From Flavobacterium branchiarum (lineage in GTDB: Bacteria; Bacteroidota; Bacteroidia; Flavobacteriales; Flavobacteriaceae): a DNA stretch of 64,000 nucleotides. The stretch lies in NCBI RefSeq assembly GCF_030409845.1, contig NZ_JAUFQQ010000003.1:372001-436000 (forward strand), read 5' to 3'. The stretch's first letter is position 1. The number at the start of each line of letters is the position of its first letter. Position numbers and translations under genes: made by a program. This document shows positions 48,479 through 58,062 of this stretch, piece by piece. The notes beneath the pieces are model-generated. The model saw only the letters and a list, made by a program, of their open reading frames with translations, ran no database searches and was not told the DNA's origin.

Positions 48479-48967
48479 ATGAGACACGGAAAAAAATTCA
48501 ATCACTTAAGCAGACAGACTGGACATAGAAAAGCTATGTTGGCTAATATGGCTTGTTCTCTTATTGAGCACAAACGTATTAACACTACTGTTGCTAAAGC
48601 TAAAGCGCTTAAACAATTCGTTGAGCCTTTAATCACAAAATCAAAAGAAGATACGACTCACAACCGTCGTATTGTTTTTGCATACTTACGTAGCAAATAT
48701 GCTGTAACTGACTTGTTCAGAGATGTAGCTGCTAAAGTAGGAGACCGTCCAGGTGGATACACTCGTATCATTAAAGTTGGAAATCGTTTAGGAGATAACG
48801 CTGATATGGCGATGATCGAACTTGTTGATTTCAATGAACTTTACAACGGAGGTAAAAAAGAAGTTAAAAAAGCAAAAAGCCGTCGTGGTGGAAAAGCAAA
48901 AAAAGCTGATGAGACTTCTGAAGCTCCTGCTGCTGATACAGAAACGACAACTGAAGCTTCTGAATAA
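48479..48967 (+). CDS. rplQ: 50S ribosomal protein L17 with acidic tail
   Basis: 162 aa. Residues 1-120 are the usual L17 core ([20 protein letters not shown]). The last ~40 residues are a Lys-rich segment followed by an Ala/Glu/Thr-rich acidic tail that E. coli L17 (127 aa) lacks. Last gene of the cluster, followed by a terminator. Confidence 0.97.
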   Translation: MRHGKKFNHLSRQTGHRKAMLANMACSLIEHKRINTTVAKAKALKQFVEPLITKSKEDTTHNRRIVFAYLRSKYAVTDLFRDVAAKVGDRPGGYTRIIKVGNRLGDNADMAMIELVDFNELYNGGKKEVKKAKSRRGGKAKKADETSEAPAADTETTTEASE

Positions 48968-48995
48968 TTATGAAAGTAATCATTCAATAAGAATT

Positions 48996-49031
48996 AAGGA
49001 TAAACTAGTTACTAGTTTATCCTTTTTTTTT
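48996..49031 (+). terminator. Terminator of the ribosomal supercluster
   Basis: 12-bp stem AAGGATAAACTA (48996-49007) with TAGTTTATCCTT (49013-49024), 5-nt loop, then a long T-run. Confidence 0.93.
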
Positions 49032-49113
49032 GTTTTTTTCAAATTAAAACACAATAATATAACACTTTCCCCTCTTAGGGTTTTATTTTTAGAGATGAAT
49101 TTTTTAAAAAACC

Positions 49114-49144
49114 TTGCACTCGCTCTTTTAAAAAATTAAATTTG
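49114..49144 (+). promoter_or_regulatory. Promoter of carA
   Basis: TTG (49114-49116), 20-nt spacer, TAAATTTG (49137-49144), 18 nt before the carA ATG. Full consensus match. Confidence 0.75.
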
Positions 49145-49162
49145 CAAAATATCTAATTACAA

Positions 49163-50266
49163 ATGAAATACACAACACGACAAAGCGCTATTCTTTTACT
49201 AAGTGACGGAACAATTTTTCACGGAAAATCAATCGGAATTAGTGGTACAACTTTTGGAGAAGTTTGCTTTAATACAGGAATGACAGGATATCAAGAAATC
49301 TTTACGGATCCTTCTTATTTTGGTCAGATTATGGTTGCAACGAATGCACACATTGGAAATTATGGTGTAAATGATTCTGAAATAGAGTCTGATAGCATCA
49401 AGATATCTGGATTGGTGTGTAAAAACTTTAGCTTTAACTATTCTAGAGAAGGTGCTTCAGAAAGTTTAGAGTCTTATTTTATAAAAGAAAATCTTATTTG
49501 TATCTCAGATGTTGATACAAGAGCATTGGTGAGTTATATACGAGATCACGGAGCTATGAATGCTGTTATTTGTACGGATGGGACTTCTATAGAGGATTTG
49601 AAGATCGCATTGGCAAATGTTCCGAATATGGAAGGATTGGAACTTGCTTCTAAAGTGTCAACAAAAGAGCCGTATTTTTATGGAGATGAAAATGCTACAT
49701 ATAAAATTTCTGCTTTAGATTTAGGGATTAAGACTAATATTTTGCGTAATCTAGCAAAAAGAGATTGTTATATCAAAGTATTTCCATACGATTCGAGTTT
49801 TAAAGATTTAGCGGCATTTAATCCAGATGGCTATTTCTTATCGAATGGGCCTGGTGATCCTGATCCATTATTTGGTGCAATTGAAGTTGCTAAAGAGATT
49901 TTGGCAAATGATAAGCCGTTATTTGGTATTTGCTTAGGGCACCAAGTCATTGCTTTGGCAAATGGGGTTTCTACTTATAAAATGTTTAATGGACATCGTG
50001 GAATAAATCATCCGGTTAAGAATTTGATTACTGGTAAAGGTGAGATAACATCTCAAAATCATGGTTTTGCCGTTAATAAAGAGCAATTAGATAATCATCC
50101 TGATTTAGAAATTACGCATTTACATCTTAATGATGAAACAGTTGCTGGTATGCGTATGAAAAATAAAAATTGTTTTTCGGTACAGTACCATCCAGAAGCA
50201 AGTCCAGGGCCACATGACTCATCTTATTTGTTTGATCAATTTATTGAGAACATAAAAGCGAATTAA
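49163..50266 (+). CDS. carA: Carbamoyl-phosphate synthase small subunit
   Basis: 367 aa glutamine amidotransferase subunit that supplies ammonia to CarB for carbamoyl phosphate (pyrimidines and arginine). The N-terminal CPSase_sm domain has FNTGMTGYQEI. The class I glutaminase domain has the nucleophile Cys257 in GICLGHQ and the His-Glu pair in QYHPEASPGP. carB is not in the window. Own promoter; no overlap with eno. Confidence 0.97.
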   Translation: MKYTTRQSAILLLSDGTIFHGKSIGISGTTFGEVCFNTGMTGYQEIFTDPSYFGQIMVATNAHIGNYGVNDSEIESDSIKISGLVCKNFSFNYSREGASESLESYFIKENLICISDVDTRALVSYIRDHGAMNAVICTDGTSIEDLKIALANVPNMEGLELASKVSTKEPYFYGDENATYKISALDLGIKTNILRNLAKRDCYIKVFPYDSSFKDLAAFNPDGYFLSNGPGDPDPLFGAIEVAKEILANDKPLFGICLGHQVIALANGVSTYKMFNGHRGINHPVKNLITGKGEITSQNHGFAVNKEQLDNHPDLEITHLHLNDETVAGMRMKNKNCFSVQYHPEASPGPHDSSYLFDQFIENIKAN

Positions 50267-50370
50267 ACTAAAACGTTTGAGTTAATAAATAAAAGTATTT
50301 AATTGCTAGGGAAATTAATTAGCGTCAAATATTTTTATAATTTCGAAAAATATTTATAATTTAATAATAA

Positions 50371-51675
<1,305 letters not shown>

Positions 51676-51694
51676 TTGTAAGAGTTATATATTG

Positions 51695-51732
51695 AAAAAA
51701 AAGCCATTCGTGAAAACGGATGGTTTTTTTTT
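51695..51732 (+). terminator. Terminator after eno
   Basis: AAAAAAAAGCCATTCGT (51695-51711), GAAA loop, ACGGATGGTTTTTTTTT (51716-51732); two G-U pairs in the stem, strong T-run. Confidence 0.85.
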
Positions 51733-51786
51733 GGAGTTTTAACAAATTCATAGCAAGATTCCTTTTTTAGTTAGTCTTAAATTCCT

Positions 51787-51794
51787 TAAATTTG
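51787..51794 (+). promoter_or_regulatory. -7 box for gltA
   Basis: TAAATTTG, 39 nt before the start codon. A T-run rather than TTG occupies the -33 position. Confidence 0.4.
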
Positions 51795-51832
51795 ATAAAT
51801 TATTATTTAAAAGATTTATTTCCGATTATATT

Positions 51833-53110
51833 ATGTCAAAAATAGCTACCCTAGAAGTAGATGGTAAGAAGATTGAACTTCCTGTTATAACAGGAAGCGA
51901 AAATGAATCTGCTGTCGATATTAACAAATTACGTGATTTAACAGGTTTCATTACTCTTGATCCAGGATATAAAAACTCTGGTTCTTGTACAAGTGAGATT
52001 ACTTTTTTAGATGGAGAATTAGGAATTTTGCGTTACAGAGGATATTCAATTGAAGACTTAGCTGAGCAAGCAAGTTTTCCTGAAGTGTCTTATCTATTGA
52101 TTTTCGGTGAGTTACCTACAGCTGCACAATTAGCACAATTTGATGCTGATATTAAAAAGCATACTTTGGTAAACGAAGAAATGAAAAATATTATTGACGG
52201 TTTTCCAAAAACTGCTCATCCTATGGGAGTATTGTCTGCATTGACAAGTGCTTTGACTGCTTTTAATCCTAAAGCAGTGAATGTAGAAAATGAAAAAGAA
52301 ATGTATGAAGCTATTTGCAAAACGATAGCTAAGTTTCTTGTAATTGCTACATGGACCTATAGAAAAACAATGGGATATCCATTAAATTATTATGACAATA
52401 CTAAAGGGTATGTAGAGAACTTTATGCAATTGATGTTTAAATTGCCTACAGGTCCTTATGCTGCAAATCCTATTGTTGTTAATGCATTAGATAAATTATT
52501 CATCTTACACGGAGATCATGAACAGAACTGTTCTACATCTACAGTAAGAATGGTTGGTTCTTCTCACGCTGGTTTGTTTGCTTCAATCTCTGCTGGAGTT
52601 TCTGCTCTTTGGGGACCACTTCATGGAGGTGCTAATCAGGCAGTTCTTGAAATGCTTGAAGAGATTAATAAAGACGGTGGTGATACTGATAAATTTATGG
52701 CGAAAGCCAAAGATAAAAATGATCCTTTCCGTTTAATGGGATTTGGTCATAGAGTATACAAAAACTTTGATCCAAGAGCTAGAATTATTAAGAAAGCTGC
52801 AGATGAAGTTTTGAATACATTAGGTGTTGATGATCCAATTTTGGCTATTGCTAAAAAATTGGAGGCAGCAGCCCTAGAAGATGAATACTTTAAATCAAGA
52901 AGTTTGTATCCTAACGTAGATTTTTACTCAGGTATTATTTATAGAGCATTAGGGATACCTACAGATATGTTTACAGTAATGTTTGCTATAGGAAGACTAC
53001 CAGGATGGATTGCGCAATGGAAAGAAATGCGTGAAAATAAAGAACCAATTGGTAGACCTAGACAAATATATACTGGTCATCCTTTAAGAGAATTCAAATC
53101 GAATAAATAA
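51833..53110 (+). CDS. gltA: Citrate synthase
   Basis: 425 aa TCA-cycle enzyme joining acetyl-CoA and oxaloacetate. Conserved stretches are LDPGYKNSGSC near the N-terminus, the active-site His regions LHGDHEQNCSTS and GPLHGGANQAV, and the Asp-containing MGFGHRVYKNFDPRA. Length and N-terminal domain fit the type II E. coli GltA form. Terminator follows. Confidence 0.97.
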   Translation: MSKIATLEVDGKKIELPVITGSENESAVDINKLRDLTGFITLDPGYKNSGSCTSEITFLDGELGILRYRGYSIEDLAEQASFPEVSYLLIFGELPTAAQLAQFDADIKKHTLVNEEMKNIIDGFPKTAHPMGVLSALTSALTAFNPKAVNVENEKEMYEAICKTIAKFLVIATWTYRKTMGYPLNYYDNTKGYVENFMQLMFKLPTGPYAANPIVVNALDKLFILHGDHEQNCSTSTVRMVGSSHAGLFASISAGVSALWGPLHGGANQAVLEMLEEINKDGGDTDKFMAKAKDKNDPFRLMGFGHRVYKNFDPRARIIKKAADEVLNTLGVDDPILAIAKKLEAAALEDEYFKSRSLYPNVDFYSGIIYRALGIPTDMFTVMFAIGRLPGWIAQWKEMRENKEPIGRPRQIYTGHPLREFKSNK

Positions 53111-53120
53111 AATTCAATTT

Positions 53121-53152
53121 AAAGCTTCACTTAACTGTGAAGCTTTTTTTTA
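53121..53152 (+). terminator. Terminator after gltA
   Basis: AAAGCTTCAC (53121-53130) with GTGAAGCTTT (53137-53146), 6-nt loop, then T-run. Confidence 0.9.
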
Positions 53153-53158
53153 TCTTTG
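53151..53158 (+). promoter_or_regulatory. -7 box for the DDAH-like gene
   Basis: TATCTTTG directly after the gltA terminator, 20 nt before the next start codon; no clear -33 box. Confidence 0.4.
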
Positions 53159-53178
53159 TTGAAATCAAATAATAGAAT

Positions 53179-54093
53179 ATGTTACAATTAAATGTAAAGA
53201 ACGAAACATCAAGATTACGTGCTGTAGTTTTGGGAACTGCAGTTCATAACGGGCCTACGCCAACTGTTGAGGAAGCGTATGATCCGAAATCATTGGAGCA
53301 TATTAAAGCAGGGACTTATCCTGTTGAATCTGATATGGTTGCTGAAATGGATGCTTTTAATGCAGTGCTTCAAAAATACGATGTGACAGTTTTTCGTCCT
53401 GAAATGATTGAAAACTACAACCAGATTTTTGCTAGAGATATCGGTTTTGTGATAGATGATGTTTTTGTGAAATCAAATATTTTACCAGAAAGAGAATTGG
53501 AGCTTAATGCAATTCAATACATAATAGATCAAATGGATCCTCAAAAAGTAGTTCGACCACCAGAAGAAGTACATATCGAGGGAGGAGATGTTATGCTTTG
53601 GAATGATTATGTTTTTATAGGAACTTATAAAGGGAGTGATTATAAAGATTATATTACTGCAAGAACAAATATGGAGGGAGTTGAGTTTATTAGAAATTTG
53701 TTTCCAAATAAAATTGTCAAAGAGTTTGATTTGGTTAAATCTAAAATTGAAGCTCGTGATAATGCTTTGCATCTTGATTGTTGTTTTCAACCAGTAGGAA
53801 AGGATAAAGGAATTATTTACAAAAGAGGATTTCGTGAAGAAGCTGATTACATGTATTTAGTGAATCTTTTTGGTAAGGACAACTTATTTCATATTGAGAG
53901 AGAAGAAATGTATTATATGAATTCGAATGTTTTTTCAATAGATACTAATGTTGTTGTGTCAGAGAAAAATTTTACTAGATTGAATAATTGGCTAAGAAGC
54001 AACGGATTTGTTGTAGAAGAAATCCCTTATGCTGAAATTGCTAAACAAGAAGGGTTGTTGAGATGTTCAACTTTACCTTTGATTAGAGATTAA
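53179..54093 (+). CDS. Dimethylarginine dimethylaminohydrolase-like amidinotransferase-fold hydrolase
   Basis: 304 aa of the arginine deiminase/DDAH superfamily (five-fold beta-alpha propeller). Catalytic residues are visible: Glu134 with Asp137 in IEGGDV, His198 in ALHLDCC and the nucleophile Cys296 in LLRCSTLPL. The FARDIGFVIDD segment (84-94) binds the guanidinium substrate. Family members turn (methyl)arginine into citrulline or act on related amidines. The exact substrate is not determinable; a citrulline-processing CtlX homologue immediately downstream supports a guanidino compound. Confidence 0.82.
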   Translation: MLQLNVKNETSRLRAVVLGTAVHNGPTPTVEEAYDPKSLEHIKAGTYPVESDMVAEMDAFNAVLQKYDVTVFRPEMIENYNQIFARDIGFVIDDVFVKSNILPERELELNAIQYIIDQMDPQKVVRPPEEVHIEGGDVMLWNDYVFIGTYKGSDYKDYITARTNMEGVEFIRNLFPNKIVKEFDLVKSKIEARDNALHLDCCFQPVGKDKGIIYKRGFREEADYMYLVNLFGKDNLFHIEREEMYYMNSNVFSIDTNVVVSEKNFTRLNNWLRSNGFVVEEIPYAEIAKQEGLLRCSTLPLIRD

Positions 54094-54099
54094 AAATTA

Positions 54100-54154
54100 G
54101 TTTCAAGTTTCAGGTTTCAAGTTGCTAGAAAACTTGAAACCTGAAACTTGAAAC
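54100..54154. repeat. Perfect 24-bp inverted repeat made of heptads
   Basis: Left arm 54100-54123 and right arm 54131-54154 are exact reverse complements, with a 7-nt spacer. Each arm consists of GTTTCAA, GTTTCAG, GTTTCAA units plus GTT. No T-tract follows on either strand, so it is not a typical terminator. It lies between the two hydrolase genes and could slow or process their shared mRNA, or be a dispersed palindromic repeat. Confidence 0.85.
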
Positions 54155-54169
54155 AAAAAAAATACAAAC

Positions 54170-55105
54170 ATGAAACAAACTACAAACGCAATAGTAATGA
54201 TTCGTCCGGTTGCATTCAGAATGAATGAGCAAACGGCAGTAAATAATTATTATCAGAAAGTGTTAGACGGACTTTTACCGGCTACAGTAAATGCAAAAGC
54301 ACAACAAGAATTTGATGCTTTTGTGGATAAATTACGTGCTGTGGGGGTAGACGTTACAGTAGTAGAAGATACGCTAACACCAGATACGCCAGATAGTATA
54401 TTTCCAAATAACTGGGTTTCCTTTCATGAAAATGGAGATGTAGCATTGTATCCTATGTTTGCTGAGAATCGTCGTCTAGAACGTCGTGAGGATATTTTGG
54501 ATATTCTTGAAGAAAAAGGTTTTCAAATAAATAACATTGTAGATTATACATCGGCAGAAGAGGATGGTTTTTTCTTAGAGGGCACAGGTAGTTTACTTTT
54601 GGATAGAGCAAATGGGAAAGCGTATTGCGCTTTATCTCCAAGAGCTGATGAAGAATTATTTATAGAATTCTGCGAAGATTTTGATTATGCACCTGTAATT
54701 TTTGAAGCATTTCAAACTGTTAATGGTGAGCGAAAGCTAATTTATCATACTAATGTTATGATGTGCTTGGGTGAAACTTTTGCAGTGATTTGTGCAGATT
54801 GTATAGATGATAAAAAAGAGCGTAAAATGGTTCTAGAAAATCTAAAAGCAGATAAGAAAGAAGTTATTTTAATAACAGAAGCTCAAGTGAATAATTTTGC
54901 TGGAAATATGCTTGAAGTTCGTGGAGCTAATGATAAAAAATATATCGTGATGAGTACTTCAGCGCATCAAAGTTTAACGCCAAAACAAATTTCACAACTT
55001 GAAGCTCATGCGACTATTTTAAGTTCAAGTTTAGATACTATCGAGGCTTGTGGAGGAGGAAGTGCAAGATGTATGATGGCAGAAGTGTTTTTGCCAAGAG
55101 CATAA
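54170..55105 (+). CDS. ctlX: Citrulline utilization hydrolase CtlX-like
   Basis: 311 aa amidinotransferase-fold protein. It shows IRPVAFRMNEQT near the N-terminus, FPNNW (78-82), Glu137 in LEGTGS, His193 in YHTNVMM and the nucleophile Cys301 in GGGSARCMMAE. CtlX of Francisella is a citrulline ureidase producing ornithine; the symbol is assigned by resemblance to that family. Together with the upstream DDAH-like enzyme it could convert an arginine derivative to ornithine. Separated from it by a perfect inverted repeat, and convergent with marC. Confidence 0.82.
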   Translation: MKQTTNAIVMIRPVAFRMNEQTAVNNYYQKVLDGLLPATVNAKAQQEFDAFVDKLRAVGVDVTVVEDTLTPDTPDSIFPNNWVSFHENGDVALYPMFAENRRLERREDILDILEEKGFQINNIVDYTSAEEDGFFLEGTGSLLLDRANGKAYCALSPRADEELFIEFCEDFDYAPVIFEAFQTVNGERKLIYHTNVMMCLGETFAVICADCIDDKKERKMVLENLKADKKEVILITEAQVNNFAGNMLEVRGANDKKYIVMSTSAHQSLTPKQISQLEAHATILSSSLDTIEACGGGSARCMMAEVFLPRA

Positions 55106-55122
55106 AAAAAATATAAAATCAA

Positions 55123-55158
55123 AAAAAAGGGACAAATCTAGTATTTTGTCCCTTTTTT
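55123..55158. terminator. Bidirectional terminator between ctlX and marC
   Basis: AAAAAAGGGACAAA (55123-55136) with TTTGTCCCTTTTTT (55145-55158) around an 8-nt loop; A- and T-runs on the two sides serve both convergent genes. Confidence 0.92.
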
Positions 55159-55172
55159 AGTTTTTAGTGTGT

Positions 55173-55808
55173 TTAGATATGCATTAAATTGCCTTTGATT
55201 ATATTAATTATCGCACTCACGATATATTGTATTCCGATAGCGATTACAATAAAGCCGACAATTCTTGAAATAGCAACAATGCCTGAAGCACCAAGGATCT
55301 TAGCTAGATAATGTGCACTTCTAAGAATGATAAAAATTACAATCGCAATTGCTAAAATTGCCGCAGAGGCGATAATGATCTCAGTAGTTTCATGGTGTTC
55401 TTGGTAAAAAGCAATTAATAAAGAAATTGATCCAGGGCCTGCGAGCATAGGAATTGCTAGTGGCGTAAGAGCAATGTCATTTCGTTGTTGGGCATCAGTT
55501 TCTACTTTTTTATTTATTCCTCTTTTTTTGTTGAATTTACCAGATAGTAATGAAAAACCCGAGTTTACAATTATAATTCCACCGGCAATACGAAGAGCAT
55601 CGATGCTTATTCCAAAAAATGTCAACATGTATTGTCCTATAAAAAAAGAAACGATTAGGATAAGAAAAACGTTTATAGCGGTCCATAAGGAAATTCGAGA
55701 ACGCTCTTTTTTCGAGTCATGTTGTGTTAGTCCTACAAAAATAGGAACTGTTCCAATGGGATTTAATACCGAGAATAGAGCAGCAAATAAGTAAATAAAT
55801 AGATCCAT
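55173..55808 (-). CDS. MarC-family integral membrane protein
   Basis: 211 aa with six hydrophobic helices. It begins DLFIYLFAALFSVLNPIGTVP, with the conserved NPIG motif and PLAIPMLAGPGS in the middle, as in the UPF0056/MarC family. E. coli MarC was once linked to multiple antibiotic resistance but that role was later withdrawn, so transport function and substrate are unknown. Monocistronic on the minus strand. Confidence 0.9.
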   Translation of the reverse strand: MDLFIYLFAALFSVLNPIGTVPIFVGLTQHDSKKERSRISLWTAINVFLILIVSFFIGQYMLTFFGISIDALRIAGGIIIVNSGFSLLSGKFNKKRGINKKVETDAQQRNDIALTPLAIPMLAGPGSISLLIAFYQEHHETTEIIIASAAILAIAIVIFIILRSAHYLAKILGASGIVAISRIVGFIVIAIGIQYIVSAIINIIKGNLMHI

Positions 55809-55937
55809 AAAGTCTTGTTTAGTCTTGTAAAAATAGTCTTTTTTAAAAGATATGATTACAGTTTAATTAGTAGGTTATTGATTTTTTTAAAAAAGAACTA
55901 AACTTTTTAAATCATCGAAGAGCTAAACCTTTTTGAT

Positions 55938-55945
55938 TACTTTTG
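55938..55945 (+). promoter_or_regulatory. -7 box for the CoA-binding protein gene
   Basis: TACTTTTG 18 nt before the start codon; no well-spaced -33 TTG. Confidence 0.35.
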
Positions 55946-55963
55946 TAGTATATATTAGAGACA

Positions 55964-56329
55964 ATGAAAAATAAAAAAACAGTAGTGCTTGGAGCAACTA
56001 CCAAGCCTGAAAAATATGCTTTTTTAGCTATAAATAAATTAGTAGAAAAAGGACATACCGTTTTAGCAATTGGTCAAAATGCTGGAGAAGTTGCTGGTGT
56101 AAAAATTTACACAAAGGCAATTCCTCTTAAAAATATTGATACCATCACGTTGTATTTGAATCCGTCACGTCAGCGAGATTATTATAATTACATCGTAGAA
56201 GCAAAGCCTAAGCGAGTAATTTTTAATCCAGGAACCGAAAATCCAGAATTATATCAGTTGTTAGAACTTAATAATATTAAAGCTCAAGTTGCTTGTACAT
56301 TAGTTTTGCTTACAACAAATCAGTATTAG
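55964..56329 (+). CDS. CoA-binding domain protein
   Basis: 121 aa single Rossmann-like domain of the CoA_binding_2 family (related to YccU). The N-terminal VVLGATTKPEKYAFLAINKL nucleotide-binding loop and the late IFNPGTENPEL stretch are diagnostic. Small stand-alone members are thought to bind CoA but have no established reaction. Transcribed toward recR, but a structured repeat and a promoter lie between. Confidence 0.88.
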   Translation: MKNKKTVVLGATTKPEKYAFLAINKLVEKGHTVLAIGQNAGEVAGVKIYTKAIPLKNIDTITLYLNPSRQRDYYNYIVEAKPKRVIFNPGTENPELYQLLELNNIKAQVACTLVLLTTNQY

Positions 56330-56356
56330 TTCTGTAGCTAATTAATGTTTTTTTTT

Positions 56357-56438
56357 AGTAGCTATTTCCAGCTATCCGCTATATCTTTTTCTGTTCGCAG
56401 ATGCGAACAGAAAAAGGATGTCGCTTCTATCTGGGCTA
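56357..56438 (+). repeat. Structured intergenic repeat, copy B
   Basis: Second copy of the element at 17784-17864, about 82 bp in the same framework. The central hairpin is a perfect 15-bp stem, CTTTTTCTGTTCGCA (56385-56399) with TGCGAACAGAAAAAG (56402-56416), unlike copy A in sequence. The flanking blocks TTCCAGCT, CTATATCTTT, AAAGGATG and ATCTGGGCTA are shared. Confidence 0.8.
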
Positions 56439-56547
56439 GTCCGCATAAGGACAATTAAAATAGTATGTTTTTATGAAATGTGAAATTTCAAGTATTTAAA
56501 ACTTCTATTTTCCATAAAACAAAAGTCGAGTAAACCCACAAATTTAG

Positions 56548-56555
56548 TATTTTTG
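56548..56555 (+). promoter_or_regulatory. -7 box abutting recR start
   Basis: TATTTTTG ends 5 nt before the ATG at 56561, so recR mRNA may be leaderless. No good -33 box was found. Confidence 0.4.
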
Positions 56556-56560
56556 TCTTC

Positions 56561-57181
56561 ATGGAATTTTCTTCAAAATTAATAGAGAAAGCAGTCAATG
56601 AAATGTCTCAATTGCCAGGTATTGGTAAGCGTACGGCTTTGCGACTAGTTTTACATTTATTAAAACAACCAAAAGAACAAACCGGTTTTTTAGCCGAAGC
56701 ATTAACAACAATGCGTGCAGATATTAAATTTTGTGAAAGCTGTCATAATATTTCTGATATTGCAGTATGTGAAATTTGTGCTAACACAGCAAGGAATCAT
56801 CAAACTATATGTGTAGTTGAGGATATTCGTGATGTAATGGCTATAGAGAATACAGGTCAGTACAAAGGGATTTATCATGTTTTAGGAGGGAAAATTTCTC
56901 CAATTGAAGGAGTTGGTCCAAGTCAGTTAAATATAACTACCTTAGTCGAAAAGGTGAAGTTAGGCGGGGTAAACGAAATTATCTTTGCTTTAAGTTCAAC
57001 AATGGAAGGGGATACAACTAATTTTTATATCTACAAACAAATAGCCGATGCTGAAATTATTATTTCAACAATAGCACGCGGAATTGCTGTAGGAGATGAA
57101 TTAGAATATGCAGACGAAGTAACTCTAGGAAGAAGTATATTGCATAGGGTTCCGTTTGAGAAAACGTTTAAAAATAGTTAA
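56561..57181 (+). CDS. recR: Recombination mediator RecR
   Basis: 206 aa RecFOR-pathway protein that loads RecA onto gapped DNA. The HhH motif [15 protein letters not shown] is N-terminal, then a C4 zinc finger (CESCHN...CEIC), a Toprim domain (VCVVED-like: [15 protein letters not shown]) and a Walker-B-like C-terminus. It precedes the polysaccharide locus but is probably an independent unit. Confidence 0.97.
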   Translation: MEFSSKLIEKAVNEMSQLPGIGKRTALRLVLHLLKQPKEQTGFLAEALTTMRADIKFCESCHNISDIAVCEICANTARNHQTICVVEDIRDVMAIENTGQYKGIYHVLGGKISPIEGVGPSQLNITTLVEKVKLGGVNEIIFALSSTMEGDTTNFYIYKQIADAEIIISTIARGIAVGDELEYADEVTLGRSILHRVPFEKTFKNS

Positions 57182-57253
57182 CAGAGTCAGTCAATAAAAT
57201 TGATGTTTTCTTAAAATAAATGAAAAGCTATATTTACTATTAAAATTCTGTAA

Positions 57254-58051
57254 ATGAATAAAAACTCTCTTTATCTGTTGTTGCTTATTAGCATACTTTT
57301 TGCATCATGCATTCCGCTAAATGATTTGGTTTATTTACAAGATAAAGGAACAACCGGCACTGAAAGTAATATTGCTGTTGTAGAATCAAAACCCTATCGT
57401 TTGCAAACTAATGATGTTTTAAGTATTAATATAAAGGCTATTGATCCAAAATTAGTAGCGATTTTTAATACTACAGATAAAACCGTAGGACAAAATTTAT
57501 CTAACTCAGAAGCAGGATTGTATTTTGATGGTTTTACAGTTGATGCTCATGGAAATATAAGAATGCCCGTTTTAGGTGAAATAAATGTTATGGGGTATAC
57601 ACTAGAAGAAGTGCGTATTAAAATAGAAAAACAATTATTAGACGAACATTTTAAACCAGAAGCAAATATATTTGTAACAGTAAAGCTTGATGGTTTTAGA
57701 TATACAATAAATGGAGAAATAACATCTCCAGGTACTAAAACGCTTTTTAGAGAACAGGTAAATGTAATGGAAGCCATTGCTAATTCTGGAGATATTACAA
57801 TTACAGGTAATAGAAAAGCAGTTACTATTATTCGACAATCACCTTCAGGAGTCGAAATGCATGATATTGATCTTACAGATCTTAATGCAATAAAATCCCC
57901 TTATTTTTATTTACAACCCAATGATTATATATATGTAAAACCACTTAAGCAAAAAACTTGGGGAACAGGTAAAACAGGTATAGAATCTATTGGAACAATA
58001 ATCACTATAATTTCTTTGGCAACAACTACATTTTTACTTTTAAAACTTTAA
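57254..58051 (+). CDS. Polysaccharide export lipoprotein (OPX/Wza family)
   Basis: 265 aa. Lipoprotein signal with Cys19 (LFASCIPLND). The Poly_export domain holds YRLQTNDVLSINIKAIDP and an SLBB-type domain follows (YTINGEITSPGTKTL). A C-terminal hydrophobic segment (about 243-265) resembles the membrane helix of short Bacteroidetes OPX proteins. It should form the outer-membrane exit for polysaccharide made by the locus. First gene of the operon, with the autokinase 11 nt downstream. Confidence 0.9.
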   Translation: MNKNSLYLLLLISILFASCIPLNDLVYLQDKGTTGTESNIAVVESKPYRLQTNDVLSINIKAIDPKLVAIFNTTDKTVGQNLSNSEAGLYFDGFTVDAHGNIRMPVLGEINVMGYTLEEVRIKIEKQLLDEHFKPEANIFVTVKLDGFRYTINGEITSPGTKTLFREQVNVMEAIANSGDITITGNRKAVTIIRQSPSGVEMHDIDLTDLNAIKSPYFYLQPNDYIYVKPLKQKTWGTGKTGIESIGTIITIISLATTTFLLLKL

Positions 58052-58062
58052 AAACCTACAAA

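Noticed and set aside
54100..54154. CRISPR-like array
   Set aside because: Heptads are contiguous with no spacers and form a single palindrome; no cas genes are present.
54100..54160. Intrinsic terminator between the DDAH-like gene and ctlX
   Set aside because: The inverted repeat is perfect but is followed by an A-run on the plus strand and has no proper U-tract on the minus strand.
55173..55808. Antibiotic-resistance gene (marC)
   Set aside because: The name is historical; the family has no demonstrated resistance function.
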